The notes under the pieces are model-generated. The model saw nothing but the letters and a program-made list of their open reading frames with translations, was not told the DNA's origin and did not search any database. The translations under genes were made by a program, and so were the position numbers. A stretch of 64,000 nucleotides of DNA from Paralvinella palmiformis (Eukaryota > Annelida > Polychaeta > Terebellida > Alvinellidae). Below are positions 31,524 through 44,248 of this stretch, piece by piece; the first letter of the stretch is position 1, and every line of letters begins with the position of its first letter. The stretch covers positions 306,501 through 370,500 of the forward strand of contig JAODUP010000012.1 in NCBI GenBank assembly GCA_025642065.1. The letters run 5' to 3'.

Positions 31524-34500
31524 TCAAGAGTTTTCACTTTTGGGTTGCAAGCCTGTCTGACTCAGATGCTTAATAACATCCACCCAGTCCCAACCACGAG
31601 GTTTCTCAGTTTGTTGATTACCAAAACGATTATACAGTTTTCGTTTCTGTGCCTTTGTTAGATGTTCTTTTTTCTCCTTCTTCTTTGAATTCACCTCAGT
31701 CCTGTTTACTTCCAGATCTTTCTCTTCTGACAACTGAAATATAGTAACGCTGTATCAGAATACAAAAATATAGGAATACAAATTAAGATAAGAATGAATA
31801 AAAAATAAAATTAACTTAACCATTTTAGGTAATTTCTGGAATTTCGAACCACAGAATCAGTTATTTTCCTTAAACAGAATTCCTCAATATATAAAAGTAA
31901 AAACCTGAAAGCTACTTTCTGTTTGGTATGTCATCAATTCATCAAAATTCTCTCTGGCATACTCAAATAATGTGTATGTCATAGCTGAACCAATAAATGG
32001 CTCAATCTGCAATTAAAACAACATAAATAAAGTGCAAATATTAGATAAATCCAGTTAAAGATATTTATACAGTTCTTGACAAAATTAATCAATATAGCTT
32101 ACAATATGTCTATAATTTATAAATGACTGGAGTTACCTCTTCTCTTAATTTATTTATCACAATTGTTTTGTTGCTTTCAGATCTGAAATGTGCATAGAAA
32201 TTATCAGTAGTGATAGGATAATGTATTACAGTTCTTTGTGCACCATATTGCATTAGTGTGTGTGTGTGTGTGTGTGGGGGGGGTGTATATATATATAATT
32301 TGCATAAGACAGTATGTGATACAATTCATATTAAAATTAACATAAAAAGCAACAATAAAAATAGTAGAATTTAGTAACAATATAAAAAACTTTAAAACAT
32401 CAATTTCTGCAGGTCTAAAACTCTTGGCGTCATATATTCAAAGCCCTAAGATCAGATAACAATAAGAATTAATAACAACACACATAATTCAATTCCTGTT
32501 GTTTGATATAAGCTGTTTAAAATATAAAAATGGACTCCCTGTACATCCCAGGTAAAGATTTGACACTGTTAGTAACAAACACATCACTGACACTACATCA
32601 TCTACTTAGGTTTAGTGGAATTCAAAAGACATTACTGTAAATTACTTTAAGGGATTTACATTGATTTTCTTATAAAAATTTATTTGAAAGATTTTGTACC
32701 AAAAAACAAACATTGAATGCCAATAAAACCAAATATATTCTTATCAGACCTAGGCAGAAGAAATATGATCTAAATGCACTCAACAAATCAACAACTCAAC
32801 AACTCAAGTCATACTAACAACTCAAAATTGGACAAAATTATGACAAAAAGGCAGCTAAATATGTGGGAATATCTGTAGATTAATATCTGACATGGAACTA
32901 TCATATGTCTCATGTAAATAGTAAGGTGTCCAGATCTCATTGAAACACATTTTATCCAAATCTTCCTTAAGAACATTATGTTTTTCATTAATCCACAAGC
33001 ATTTCTCTTATGGATTACATGTGTGGGGAAATCAGTCAAGCATCACTCCATTATACTGCAGAAAGGTGTTTTATGCACTATTAACAATGCAAAATTCAAG
33101 TCATACACACCCCCTTACTTAAATATAATGGTATATTAGAACTGTTTCACTTGTAAAAACATCAAAGATATTCTATTTGATTTTGACTATTTATCAAACA
33201 ATCTGCCAAATTCATTTTTTAATACTTCTATGTTCAACCACAATATTTCCAACTCGGGTTTAATAAGACAATCTGACTTATTATATGTGGCCAAATGCCA
33301 ATCACAATTTGCTAGGACCCTCTCACTGTATGCCTTTCCAATTACGAGGACTAGATGGGCAGATTTTGTAACAACTCCTCTGTTTTTTTGAAAATGTATT
33401 ATCCTTATATTACTGTTGATCCTCTATGCTCAGTGAGGGTGCCTCCATGGTCTAGCAGTAGGGTGTTGGACCACAGATCACTACTACATGTGTTCGAATC
33501 TCAGCATGGGAACATCTGAAGGTTGCTTCATTACCTTTGGAGGTCGCTCGGCCCATTTAGCCTACCATATGCACAAAAGTGGTAGTAAAACATCATCTAT
33601 ACTCAGTGTTTCTCTTGCCTGACACCCGCTTTCACACACTCAAAGCTAATTCAATTGTTATTTGGGGCCAGTGAGAAAATAGCAGTAGCTAAAATCTAAG
33701 TTAAATACCTAATATTGTACACATGTATGTGAATATTGGAAATAAAATTATTTTATTCATATTCTGTCACTCACATGTTCCTATATTTCAAACAAGTCTG
33801 AAAAAAGACTGTAAGTATCTGATCTGAGTGTTATCTGAGGTTGTATGACTCAGCAAGTTCACTCAAGACACACTGGTGAGTGGCCATTCAGCGATTTAAA
33901 TATGGATAGTTGATCTTGTATTCTATCTGCTTCATCATTACATTTATTATCAGTTACTCAATTAAAATAATTATGACCATACTGACCATATAAAATGGTA
34001 ATCTGGATGAAAATCAACCAAAAAGAAGAACCCATGTGACTTAGATACCACTGGCATCAATGATTTCCTTAAGATATTTATAACCCTCACATGGCCAAAG
34101 ACAAAAATTAACTTGAGAACATATCTGCCATGACAGTAGTTATACTACTAGGATCACGTAGACGATAAAAAGCAATGGCTGGTAGATTTCACAGGAGCAG
34201 ACAATCAAAACTAATATGACCCTGGTGTACCATATAACACAGGACCTAGGTGAAATCAAAGATAGACATCATGTCATTTGGCAAAACCATCAAAGTAATC
34301 TAATAACCTAATAACTGTTTACTGTATTGATTATTTTATATAGATTCTTCAAAAACACAGTACCTGTTTGTGAAATAAAATCTCTACAATGTGGTAGAAG
34401 CTGAGAATCATGACACCTTTAAACACTGATTCTCCAAGATTCAAGTCAGAAGACAGCTTTCCTGTATTTGTAAACATCCATAACTGTACTGATTCCACCC

Positions 34501-37500
34501 CTTGAAACATTTCAGCCTATCAGCTAATGGCATGCATCTATCAGTATGCGATGTTCTTACAGAATCATTAAATTATTGGAAGAAGGTTAAGCCCAGATTT
34601 AAATGAGTTATGAATAATGGCATTAACATTATCCAATTCAGGGCATATATTCTGTATTCTCTGCAGACCTTAAACTGAAGGTAGAAGGATTACCAGATCA
34701 CAAGCACAAAGTGAGTGATCAACAAGAGCAAAACTATGAGCCACTGACATACTAATGTAGCAAGAGAAGGGTTATTGATATTCACCCTGCCAAATAGCAC
34801 TAGAAATTAGTAATATCAAATTTGCTGGTTATAACAATAAGTCCACCTTATGATGAATAATTGTACACATTACTACAAAAATATTAAACAATACATATTA
34901 ATATGCTATCAATGCAGCTTTAACAACAGAACATTATGATAAACTCTGCCAAATGCACAAAAAGACAATGTTTCCAAAAACTCCTGTAATGTGCTCTAAT
35001 CTTATACTTACATGTGATTATTATAGAATGCACTTAAGTTAACATCTGGCATTTCATTTGGATAATTTTCACCCCAGATGACTTCAATCAGAAAGGATTT
35101 GTTGCTGCCATCTTCACCAACCTGAAATATTGGCACAAATACCTAATTACTTCTTGGGTGCTGTGCATGCTTTTAGACAGAAGTAAAAATGTCAAAATAG
35201 AACTACAGGCCCAATGGTCTTTCCCCAGTCCAGAGTCTGTCTGTCTGTCTGTCTGTTTATCTATCTATCTCACCCCACCATACACACATGATAATAGTAA
35301 TTTTAAATCAAACATTGGTCAAGGGTACCAATTATGAATGCATATGGAACTGAACTATTTCAAACTGAAGCAAACTCACAGTGCATGAATAACTGATATA
35401 AAGAAACACAATTTAACAACACAAAGACTATGTAATGCCTGATAATGATGAATATCACAAGAGGATAGCATATAGATCAGAGTTGGGTTTATGTCAGTTG
35501 TAAACCTATTTATGACATGTCAGTGTCATAAACCCATTGTAAATACCTTTATAGTGTCATATACTGTCGTAAAGCATCATAAACCTCTATTCACTATATT
35601 TTGTGATTTAAACTTTATTTTAACTTTCCCTTTTGATCTATTTTGCTTAGAACCAGTTGTGGATTATCATTATATTATATCAGAATTAGTATATTTATAT
35701 ATTACAAACACGAATGCAAAATAATATTTTACATTGTTCTCTAAAAAAAATTCCAATTCAGTAATAACAGAAATAATTTGGAGATATCTTTTATTCAGTA
35801 ACCATAACAGACTCTTACAAATTTTACACATGTACAATTGAATCAGTCCATCTGACATCATCAATAATCCAAATCACAAAGTCCTTGGAGAATCCTATGA
35901 CAAAATACCAGCTTGGCTGTTTTCTTATGAAACTAACTATGTGTAACTATTATTTAATGTGAAAGCTATAAGATGGATTAATAGAATCAGAGTAGCAGAT
36001 ATCTCTAGCTCTTCCCAAATGGAGGATCATTAAGTGAAGCCACTGTCACTGTCAGTGCTTGGTCAGCCACAGATAAACACCAGCACCAACCCAAGAGGGC
36101 AGTATCTTGCTTGTCATCCAATTAATGAGTAGTTCTATTAAATTAGTACAGCCCCCTAAGCTCTAGAAACAAATGGCAGACCAATCAGGTCAATTGATTT
36201 TGTATGATTACCAAAGTCTAATGATAACTTATTGTATAATAATTTTACTTTTAATATTACGATATTATATTAATAGTTTAAGCCATACTACAAACTACTT
36301 TTCAGTTATTTCTCGGGATAAAAATATGTCACAAATTTGTTAGCTATGCCAATATTTATATATAAAAATATGCTTTTGACACTTCATGACACTTTCATGT
36401 CATAAACCACCACAAACCTGTTTATGACATGACATCATAACCCTGGTTTAATCCATGATTTTTTACATTGTGTCATAAAATTGCCAACCCTGATATAGAT
36501 TGAACCTTATTGAGTGCTTAAAGGAACAGTTCACTCTCAGAGACTATGATTTAAATGCATAATGCTTATAAAAGTAACCCTAAATAATAATCACAAAGCC
36601 TACCAGATATAAGAGATATAAGGAAATAATCCTATTTAATGGAGGGTAGCCATTACAGCTTCCTCAAATGCCAGACTACATGGCAGGAATGAAAAAAGTC
36701 ACATATTCTGACCTCTTATGGCATAAGGATTATGTAGCCATCTTGATCCTAATCAAGTCAGGTCACAGATGCTCTGGATTAGCCATCTTCATAATATTAA
36801 CTGCATCTGTGCTAAACATAACTACTAGCTAGTATTAGTAGTAACTGATGGCATCATTGGTTCATTTAAATAAATTTGACAGCTTGGCAGATGCTTCTTG
36901 TTACAAAAGTACAAAATAACTGTCTTAAGAAATTCCACTAATTGTTGTCATTTCAGTAAAATACAAGGCTCTGTGGACAAATTATACTGTAATACTGTCA
37001 TAAATACCCCTTTGTTCTGAAAATACAGGTTTGGCTGACCTCTGTTTAAATTGTTATAACAGGGTAATACAAACAGCTGAGGGTGTATTAAGTGACATCA
37101 GATTTCAGGAGCATCTAATCTGTGTCTGGCTGACAGACCATTAATAGTCAATTAACCAGCACTTTCAATTGGATTATTTAATATGTGGTTGATCATGTTC
37201 ATATTTTAATATCATTTATTATTTACATGAGCATATTTGCCTGAGTCTTGAAATTTTGAAATGAAGGTGAACTATTCCTTTAAAATGAATGGATTAGCTA
37301 TTCTTCTTTATAAAGTAGTCTTTACGAAGTAATACAAAATAACATTTAATAAAATATTATGAAAAAACCCTGATGATAGGCCTACTAATTACCTTGTATT
37401 GAAATTTAGTTTCATTGATCTCTTTGAATGCTACATCACTTTCATATATGGACTGTAACACTTCATGTTCTTCCTTTTATATATAAAATATAAAAGAATA

Positions 37501-37621
37501 TTATTATTAAAATAAGCACAATAAATGTTAGATTATTATTCTATCATATCAGTCAAGCAGAACAGTAAATAATCAGTTAAAACACTTTACACTTTACCTG
37601 CTGAAGTTCTTTTGTTGACAT
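31524..37621 (-). CDS. RWDD4: RWD domain-containing protein 4
   Basis: Small conserved RWD-domain protein of poorly known function; the RWD fold usually mediates protein-protein contacts. Six coding exons in transcription order: 37621-37598, 37473-37393, 35121-35012, 32182-32137, 32006-31905, 31733-31524. All phases agree, giving 573 nt and 190 residues (human 188). The N-terminal RWD domain has EEHEVLQSIYESDVAF (residues 9-24) and FLIEVIWGENYPNEMPDV, the YP motif typical of RWD. The segment SAMTYTLFEYARENFDELM follows, then a lysine-rich linker (KKKEKKEHLTKAQKRKL) and the diagnostic C-terminus KPRGWDWVDVIKHLSQTG. The start codon begins an 8-codon first exon. Introns hold a LINE relic, a SINE and a hAT-type MITE. 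Identity rests on recognisable colinear similarity to the vertebrate protein. Confidence 0.95.
32690..33415 (+). mobile_element. LINE reverse-transcriptase 3' relic
   Basis: In RWDD4 intron 32183-35011. Interrupted frames read NANKTKYILIRP, AAKYVGISVD.YLTWNYHMSHV, SYGLHVWGN and ANHNLLG-like, matching in order the RT thumb/connection blocks (NxxKTK, LGIxID, LTWxxH, YGxxxWGN) of non-LTR retrotransposons. Stops between blocks show inactivation. Confidence 0.8.
33436..33596 (+). mobile_element. tRNA-derived SINE, full length
   Basis: Flanked by ctatgctcagtg (33424-33435) and ctatactcagtg (33597-33608), a 12-bp target duplication with one change. Head TGCCTCCATGGTCTAGCAGT, B box GTGTTCGAATCTC, body TTTGGAGGTCGCTCGG, tail ATGCACAAAAGTGGTAGTAA and ATCATC. 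Same family as 16237-16407. Confidence 0.87.
34000..35000. other. unexplained intronic stretch of RWDD4
   Basis: Mixed sequence with interrupted open frames on the minus strand (for example around 34380-34620) of somewhat protein-like composition. No family was recognised. It may be an unidentified transposon relic. Confidence 0.25.
35478..36492. mobile_element. hAT-type MITE with perfect 8-bp TSD
   Basis: The octamer atatagat flanks it exactly (35470-35477 and 36493-36500). Ends are CAGAGTTGGGTTTATG (left) and, reversed, CAGGGTTGGCAATTTTATG (right). Subterminal regions on both sides carry repeated TTATGACAT/GTCATAAAC motifs in both orientations. It is 1015 bp with no transposase frame, so non-autonomous. 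It sits in the RWDD4 intron 35122-37392. Confidence 0.93.
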
Positions 37622-38069
37622 ATTTAGAAACAACCTGAAAGTAAAACATTATTGGTTATTGTACAGTTAAAGACATTCATTTACCTGAATTAGCTTTGTA
37701 AATACATCACTATCTTCAAACCCCAAACTGTTTTAAATCTATTATGAACATAGTCATTAATAAGGCTCTCTGTGTACACCAATGGTGTAGATAGCAAAGT
37801 TTTCACTAGGGAGAAGTGTAATATTAAATACCAACAAAAAATTTGGTTTCAAGCTTTAACCAATTGTGTGTTACACACATTCCGAATAAAATGTTTCTAT
37901 TCAGTACAGTATAATTTGTTTCCAGTATGTTTTCCTGTAAAATATTTTAAATTAAATATTTTCTTCAGTTATTTTTAAAAATCAAACCCACACAAGAATT
38001 TATATTTCTTGTTACAGATCTTCACCAATTTGATGATATAACATTTACTTGATGAACTTTAACCCAGAT

Positions 38070-38605
38070 AGATATGTATTTGGTATACCTGATTATAACC
38101 ATAATCACCTTCAGCAAATTCAGAATAGTGAAGCTTGCACAGTGACTAGAAAATATTATCACATCAACCCAATTCTTCAAAATCTACATTGGCTATCTTT
38201 CAGACACCAAATCCATTTCAAGATTTTATTAATAATTTTTCATTAATCTATTAATGATATGGCACTCATTCCAAAATCTCAGGTAATCTAGTCAGATACT
38301 ATTGCAGGTGCCTGTGTCTTAGCTCAAGTCCTATGGTGATTGTGCATTTATTGTTGCAGCCCCCACTTTGTGGAATAGGTTGCCAACAGATAGTAGAAAT
38401 GTGTCATCTCTTGAAAATGTTAAATCCATTCTAAAAACACACATGTTCAAGGTTGCTTTCAAAGATAAATAGTTTAAATTTTTTAAATCTCATAGTTTTT
38501 ACAGACATATTATTTTGGGTATTATTATATTACATATTATTTGTACAGTGCCTTTGAAGGGCTCCTGCTAGTAATGTCCCTTTATTAAATATACATTATT
38601 ATTAT
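38070..38605 (+). mobile_element. LINE 3' end relic
   Basis: LQQIQNSEACTVTRKYYHIN and PILQNLHWLSFRHQIHFKIL (about 38115-38228) match the RT C-terminal block LQxxQNxAAR...HITPxLxxLHWLPxxxRIxFKI of CR1/jockey-like LINEs. A later WNRLP-like part (about 38370-38390) and FKVAFKD (near 38465) follow. The 3' tail ends in TATTATTATTAT near 38590-38605. Confidence 0.85.
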
Positions 38606-40344
38606 TATGTTGCTAAAGGTTTTTTCATAAATATTTAAGGGAAGGGAATAGGTAATATTTGGCATAATTTAGGGGGAAATACAATAATATTGTTTTTCAA
38701 CATTATTAATGAATATATGAACAGTAAACAAATTAATTAGGTGTGTTTTCGCTGTTGTCTTTCGAGGCCAAACTTAATGGTGATAACCGCCATGATTATT
38801 TAATCCGATGCTCTAATTAGTGATGTGACCACAAAGGTGTAGGTCCAAATCAGCTGTGATATAAAAACGGCCTCACTAAGACCAATATGACCACCTCCAT
38901 AAACTATTAGACACAGATGTTATTTTGGGATTATATATAATTGGTCTATCTAAGACTTGTCACTACTATGGAAAATGTGTGAGCATGTGTAATTGAACAG
39001 AAAGGTAAATGAGGCCACCCAAAAATGACTATAGAATCCACATCAAAGGAAAACGATTAAAGTGAACACTGTGTTAATTACTTCCAAAGGTGGCACATGG
39101 GAACTACTAATAAACTACTTCAAACAGCATTGGGGAAATGAATGCACAGCAGCAGGCAACCTGAAGTGGCTGCTTGTTACCTATCATCACAGAGTGGGTG
39201 AAATCAATCTGGGGTTAAATTGACCCAGGCATTATTAGCAAATCGGAAAATGTTTGGGTTTTAAATATATTTCTGATTTTAGTGCATCTTATATGTGGGT
39301 TTGACCCTAGGGGATTTTATTGGTCCTAAAACACAGTGTGTCTTATACACCAGTGAGGCCTATACACCAGTATATATGGTATGCTAGATCATTCATATAT
39401 TTATAATGAAATTGCAATTAGATTTCAACACCATGTAATTTAACAAGTCATACTAATCAGTGACACAAATCTATGCATTTAGAATGATCATTGAGTTAAT
39501 AATAAACACTTGGTGCTTAGGCAGGATGGGTATACAAGGTGAGCATTGACACAGATTCACCATTGATAGTTATCTCATGTTGAATACACACACAAAAACT
39601 AAACCTGACTCTGCAACTTTTGAGACTACAGTATTGTGTAATTTACAGCTATCAATTTATTAGTATATATTGATACTTGTCAACATCAAAATCTCTGACA
39701 GAAAACAAGATTGTGTGTAGTTATAGATTGATAAGACCAAAGTTGTGGGAAAGCAAGATGTCATGCAACATGAAAGAAATGTAGCAAAGAAATCCAGGAA
39801 CTTGTCACCTGAATACTTTTAAATCAATTTAATTAAAAATCTTGTTTAAATTTAAAAAACATTTTTACAACCCTGTAACTGATACAACTTCATTTGTAAA
39901 AAGCTTGTGTTAATTTAGAAGAAAAATAAAATAAGCAAAACAAACCTAATAAATGACAGTGGGTTTAATTGATGTTTATGATCTGGTCTAAATGATGTTT
40001 ATTTACATAATAATAGTATTTTATATACTTGCCTCACTCAACTTGAATTGTTCTAAGGCACCTTACATTTAAAATATAATTAAAAGATGTTCGAAGTTCA
40101 TATAACACAAACACATTACATGCAGTTGTCAGTACCAGCAGTATATAAGAGTTTCAGTATGATTATCTGTGAGCATATTTAGATTTATCTATAAATAAAA
40201 TAAGGATAATGACTGAAATGCCAGTTATTTTACGTAGCTGGCAATCTCAAATGAGGCAGACACATATGGTCTGTAATTTAGAGCTTCTCCACGGGAACTA
40301 ATTCTAAATGAATTAAGAATTTACAATAGATGGCATATTTGGTG

Positions 40345-40460
40345 GAGAAAACCTTGCCAGTTGCCTGGTTGGATGCAGATCTCCCCCTACTATAGTGCCA
40401 TGGCCAGGATTTGAACCTCCAACCTCCTGCACAGCATGACCATAACCAGAGAGTTTAACT
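40345..40460 (-). mobile_element. tRNA-derived SINE, fourth family
   Basis: On the minus strand an exact B box GGTTCAAATCC (40407-40417) follows a tRNA-like TCTGGTTATGGTCATGCTGT and precedes TGGCCATGGCACTATAGTAG. A-box match is weak and no target duplication was found. Confidence 0.5.
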
Positions 40461-41224
40461 TAACAGAGAAACTTATGCATGATTGGTGGAAAAGTGGTGA
40501 AGAATTGCTGATGACAAAAAAGCTGGCCATGGTCACTCCATCCCATAATATCACACAAATAAATAACAGTAAGAACAAAATATATACTTTTGTTAAGGAC
40601 AGGCAGCAGCCACTTTTCTGAAAATAACATTACTAAATTAACATTTACATTAGACATTGACTGACCAGAACCTAACTCATCATTCCTACAGCCAAGTAAA
40701 TATTATTTTCCAGGACAAAATTTTAATTTTCCAGGACAAAGTATACAATATTTAAAGGTAATCAAGATATGTGTGAAAAAAAGCATATCATATTTATTCT
40801 ATGCATGATCGATTATTGACATTTTTATAATACAGTCTCCACCCCACCCCTTGTAGCTGTCTGATCCAATCACTTTTATTTAAATTTTAACTAATATGGG
40901 ATATAAAGACTATGTACCAGTATTATTTTTCTTCTACAATCAAAGTATTTTTTCAAGGACATTTCCTGGTTTGGTAAAATTCAGGGACATTTTCAGGATC
41001 TTGAAAATTAATTTGTTATTTTCTAGGATGCATGGGAACCCTGATATTGCATCCATGTTCCGTGACCATGAGAGTACATAAGACCATAAAAGATCCCTAT
41101 ATCCACATTAGCTCCTGCAATAGTGAATTGTTTATGATTACCTTGATGTATTTGAAAGTTGAATATTAATTCCTTGGTTTTCTTTACATTTAGCAGGGGA
41201 GTGTTATTGTTATACCACAACAGC

Positions 41225-41290
41225 CCATTTACTGATTTAGTCTATCATGTGCACAAAAGTGGCCTTAAATACCAATCATCATTGTTACAT
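41225..41290 (+). mobile_element. 5'-truncated SINE, first family
   Basis: GCCCATTTACTGATTTAG and CATGTGCACAAAAGTGGCCT plus AATCATCATT are the 3' body and tail of the family at 33436. The tRNA-like head is absent. Confidence 0.7.
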
Positions 41291-41489
41291 CACCTAATAG
41301 TGGTGTCATTAATATTTTTGATATAACAGTTATCAAAATCATGTTTTAATAAGCCTGTTCATGTACTGAATAAGACTTGTAATTAACTTACTAAGACTAC
41401 ACTGACACTCACACTGTCTTAAAAGACTCTTATGTGTCTACAGCAGATTCACAAGAGTGAGCTGGGTGACAGATACACTTGCTACCAGG

Positions 41490-42265
41490 GCCTTTTCACC
41501 ACCTCAAGTTTACTAGTTTTCATGGCCCATTCGCCACTCATGGTCGAGCCCATTCACCACTTATGGTCCAGCCCATTCGCTCCTTAAGTGGCCCATTTAT
41601 ATATGTGTGTGTCTGTGCTTGTATTTTAATGTCTTTTCTCTCATAACGGAGGGTGAATAAATTAATAGCATCTATAACGTGAAAGAAATAACCATATATG
41701 TAACATATATGGGCAAATCATGCTGACTTTTCATGACATTTTAGCATCTATTATCATTGTGACTCAAATAAATTTGATGCTTTTACACACTATTAATTGC
41801 AAAGATAGTGGTAGCATTGGTAAATAATACAAATTGGGGCATTGGTTTCACACATATGACATTTAGTACATTTTAATATTCTCATAGTTTTTGTTGTGGC
41901 TTCCATGGGAAAGGGCTTCGGGCAATTATTGCTATTAAACTGTTAAATCATTGATTAAAGCAAATTCACACCTAACAGGATCTAAGCCTTTTTACATAAT
42001 AAACTTATATCAAAGCAACAAATTGTGTGTACTCCGATGGAGCAGATCATGAATTTAAGCTCCTAATTACAGTTATTATCCGTCGTCATGGCTTCTATTG
42101 CCTTATTGGGAATTCACTCAATATTAATAATAAAAGCGCTATTAAACAATTAAAATTCTTTAAATTGTGAGTGGCGAATAGGCTCAAGCTTCAGTGGCGA
42201 ATGGGCCCGGACATCGGTGACGAATGGGCCAGGAATTTTGGTGATCGCTGGCGAATGTACCCGGA
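41490..42265. mobile_element. foldback element with GGCCCATTCGCCACT repeats
   Basis: Left end: three direct copies of a GGCCCATTCGCCACT-type block (about 41523-41600). Right end: the same block reversed, AGTGGCGAATGGGC, three times (about 42168-42235). The outer ends CCAGGGCCTTTTCACCA and, reversed, CTCCGGGTACATTCGCCA are weakly similar. The interior is AT-rich without a transposase. This is a non-autonomous DNA element of undetermined superfamily; no target duplication was seen. Confidence 0.72.
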
Positions 42266-43064
42266 GCCAGTGAGCTGTACTGAGGATAAAACACATCCTT
42301 CCTTGGCCCTTGGGAAGTTGGGGCGAGTCAATATTAATTACTAGTGAAAATGAGTAAAAGTCTTACAAATGTACACAGATCGATTGAAGTTAACCACCAG
42401 TCAATCATCCACTAGACACATCTATAGCTCCAGAGTCTAGTCTAGAAGATCTAGACTAGTCTACTAACTTTAAACTTAGCTGTTATCATATGTCACTTTA
42501 ATATCGCCCTAGTGCCTAGACGTTTTATCCGTTCTCCACTAATAGACACACATTTCGTACAGTTTATCAATCACTTAATAAATTCCTCTTATTTAACTAT
42601 TTCACATCATTGTGATTTTTATATTAATTATACTAGATTTTATGATTATAATAGTAAAACAGAAACTTTAATACTAACCGTGCGACAATATTTAAAAGCG
42701 GAAATTCCCATCATAGTCCCCAAATGAAGAGTTCCATTTTAATGCTGATAGACACAGTGACAGTCGAATACTCAAACATTTATTGTATTTGTAGTGGGTA
42801 CGTAACATATTTAATAATATTGTTGATTCAATGACCCTTTATTTTTGTTGTGTATATATATATATTGTAGTGGCTATAATATGTCATATATGTAGAACTC
42901 TGCTTAAATTTCATTAAGGTTATTTTGGCAGGATCCTATGTCGGCTATGACCCATCCTAGACTCACTAACTAAGACTGTAGTCGCAGACAGTCACAGTAG
43001 AAATGTTAGATGTTAGATCTAGGGTTAATAAGAGGCACCTTCACATGTCTAGATACTGTCACCG

Positions 43065-43485
43065 TGCCTAAACTGTTCACCACCATGGTACGACCACATT
43101 TAGAAAATGGGAATGTAATCTGTCATCCAAGATTTAGGCGTGATAGAGATAGAAAAAACTAATACCGAAAGGCGAAACTGAAGCATCTCCCATATAAGTG
43201 GCTAAGAGCCCTAAAATTACCATCACTGCAGCACCGTAGCCGTAGGAGAACAGCGGATATGATGCAGACATACAAGATCATAAATGGAATTGAAAGAGTA
43301 GATAAAAAAGCTAAGTTCTGGATCAGCCACCTTTTAGCCAGAGTGCCAGAACTGAAGTAATTGAAAGCCCATCACTAAATAGTTTTGGCTTGCGGAGGAG
43401 TACAATTTGCCATGATAGTTATGATTTAAATAAAGAGTACCAGTCAAGATGGGAATAAATCAGGCAATGCCTCTATATATTGTAT
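43065..43485 (+). mobile_element. LINE 3' end relic
   Basis: Frames read LFTTMVRPHLENGNVICHPR, LKHLPYKWLRALKLPSLQH, RRRTADMMQTYKIINGIERV, and STICHDSYDLNKEYQSRW, matching the RT C-terminus (VRPHLEYxxxxWxP, RLxxLxLxSLxxRRxRxDMIxxYKI) of CR1-like LINEs. Stops interrupt it. The adjacent relic at 43600 points the opposite way. Confidence 0.87.
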
Positions 43486-43599
43486 ATCCATTATCAAGGT
43501 AGACCAATTCCTACTCCTAGCTAGACCTTACACTTACACTTATCCTCTTCTGCACATAGTTTAGGCTTATACTTATAGCCTGTTAGCACATAGTGACCT

Positions 43600-44075
43600 A
43601 TCTTAGGTTGCACTGTCATAATGAAAGAATGCATTTTCCAGTTGTTGGCTATATTTCCATTGACTCCAGGCCTTATCCAACTTTGTCTTAAAGGCGTTTA
43701 GACTTGGGGCCTTTAGATTTACAACATCAGCTGATACCTGGGAGTTGATTCCATGCATTAGTTGCTCTTATAATGAGGAACTTTTGTCATACCCCTTTTT
43801 TACGTGTTCTTTGATCAGTTTGAATTAATGTTCTCTGGTGGTTAGTGACTGATCTATTTTAATGTACTTTGCATCTATATGATATATGCCATCTATCATA
43901 TCACCTCTTGTCCTATGGTAGTGAAAGCTTTGTGGCTTCAATTGTTTCAGCCTATCCTTATATTCTCCATCATGCAGGCTGGGGACTAACTTAGTGGTGC
44001 ATCTTTGTACATTCTCAAGTAGGGTGGTGTCTTTTTTGTAGAGGGGTCTCCATGCAAAAAGATGTAGTAGTATAC
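43600..44075 (-). mobile_element. LINE 3' end relic, opposite orientation
   Basis: On the minus strand: VQRCTTKLVPSLHDGEYKDR, LKQLKPQSFHYHRTRGDMID, then HINSQVSADVVNLKAP-like and SLNAFKTKLDKAWSQWKYSQ, the final piece of a CR1-like RT. It is from a different subfamily to its neighbour, and the two are tail to tail. Confidence 0.87.
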
Positions 44076-44248
44076 TGTATAGAGCCTAGAGGTAAGATGG
44101 AGTCTAGTATAGATGTCTAGACCTAATTAGTAAAACTGAAGCCATGGCAGATCTAAAGGCTAAACTAGACTACCAAACATCCCATAAATATGCAGGTGAT
44201 CAGGACAGTGATATGATCATACATTAGGATTAGTACAATTGGCAACAA

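Noticed and set aside
33436..33510. Possible functional tRNA gene
   Set aside because: A and B boxes are present but no cloverleaf with a proper acceptor stem is seen, and target duplications show it is a SINE.
39200..39400. GTGTCTTATACACC / TATACACCAG motifs as a DNA-transposon end
   Set aside because: They resemble termini of dispersed elements, but no second end or target duplication was found.
40700..41050. hAT-like element ending GGGAACCCTG with TTCCAGGACA motifs
   Set aside because: Reversed AGGACA/TTCCAGGAC motifs occur on both sides, but no left CAGGGTTCCC end or 8-bp duplication could be found.
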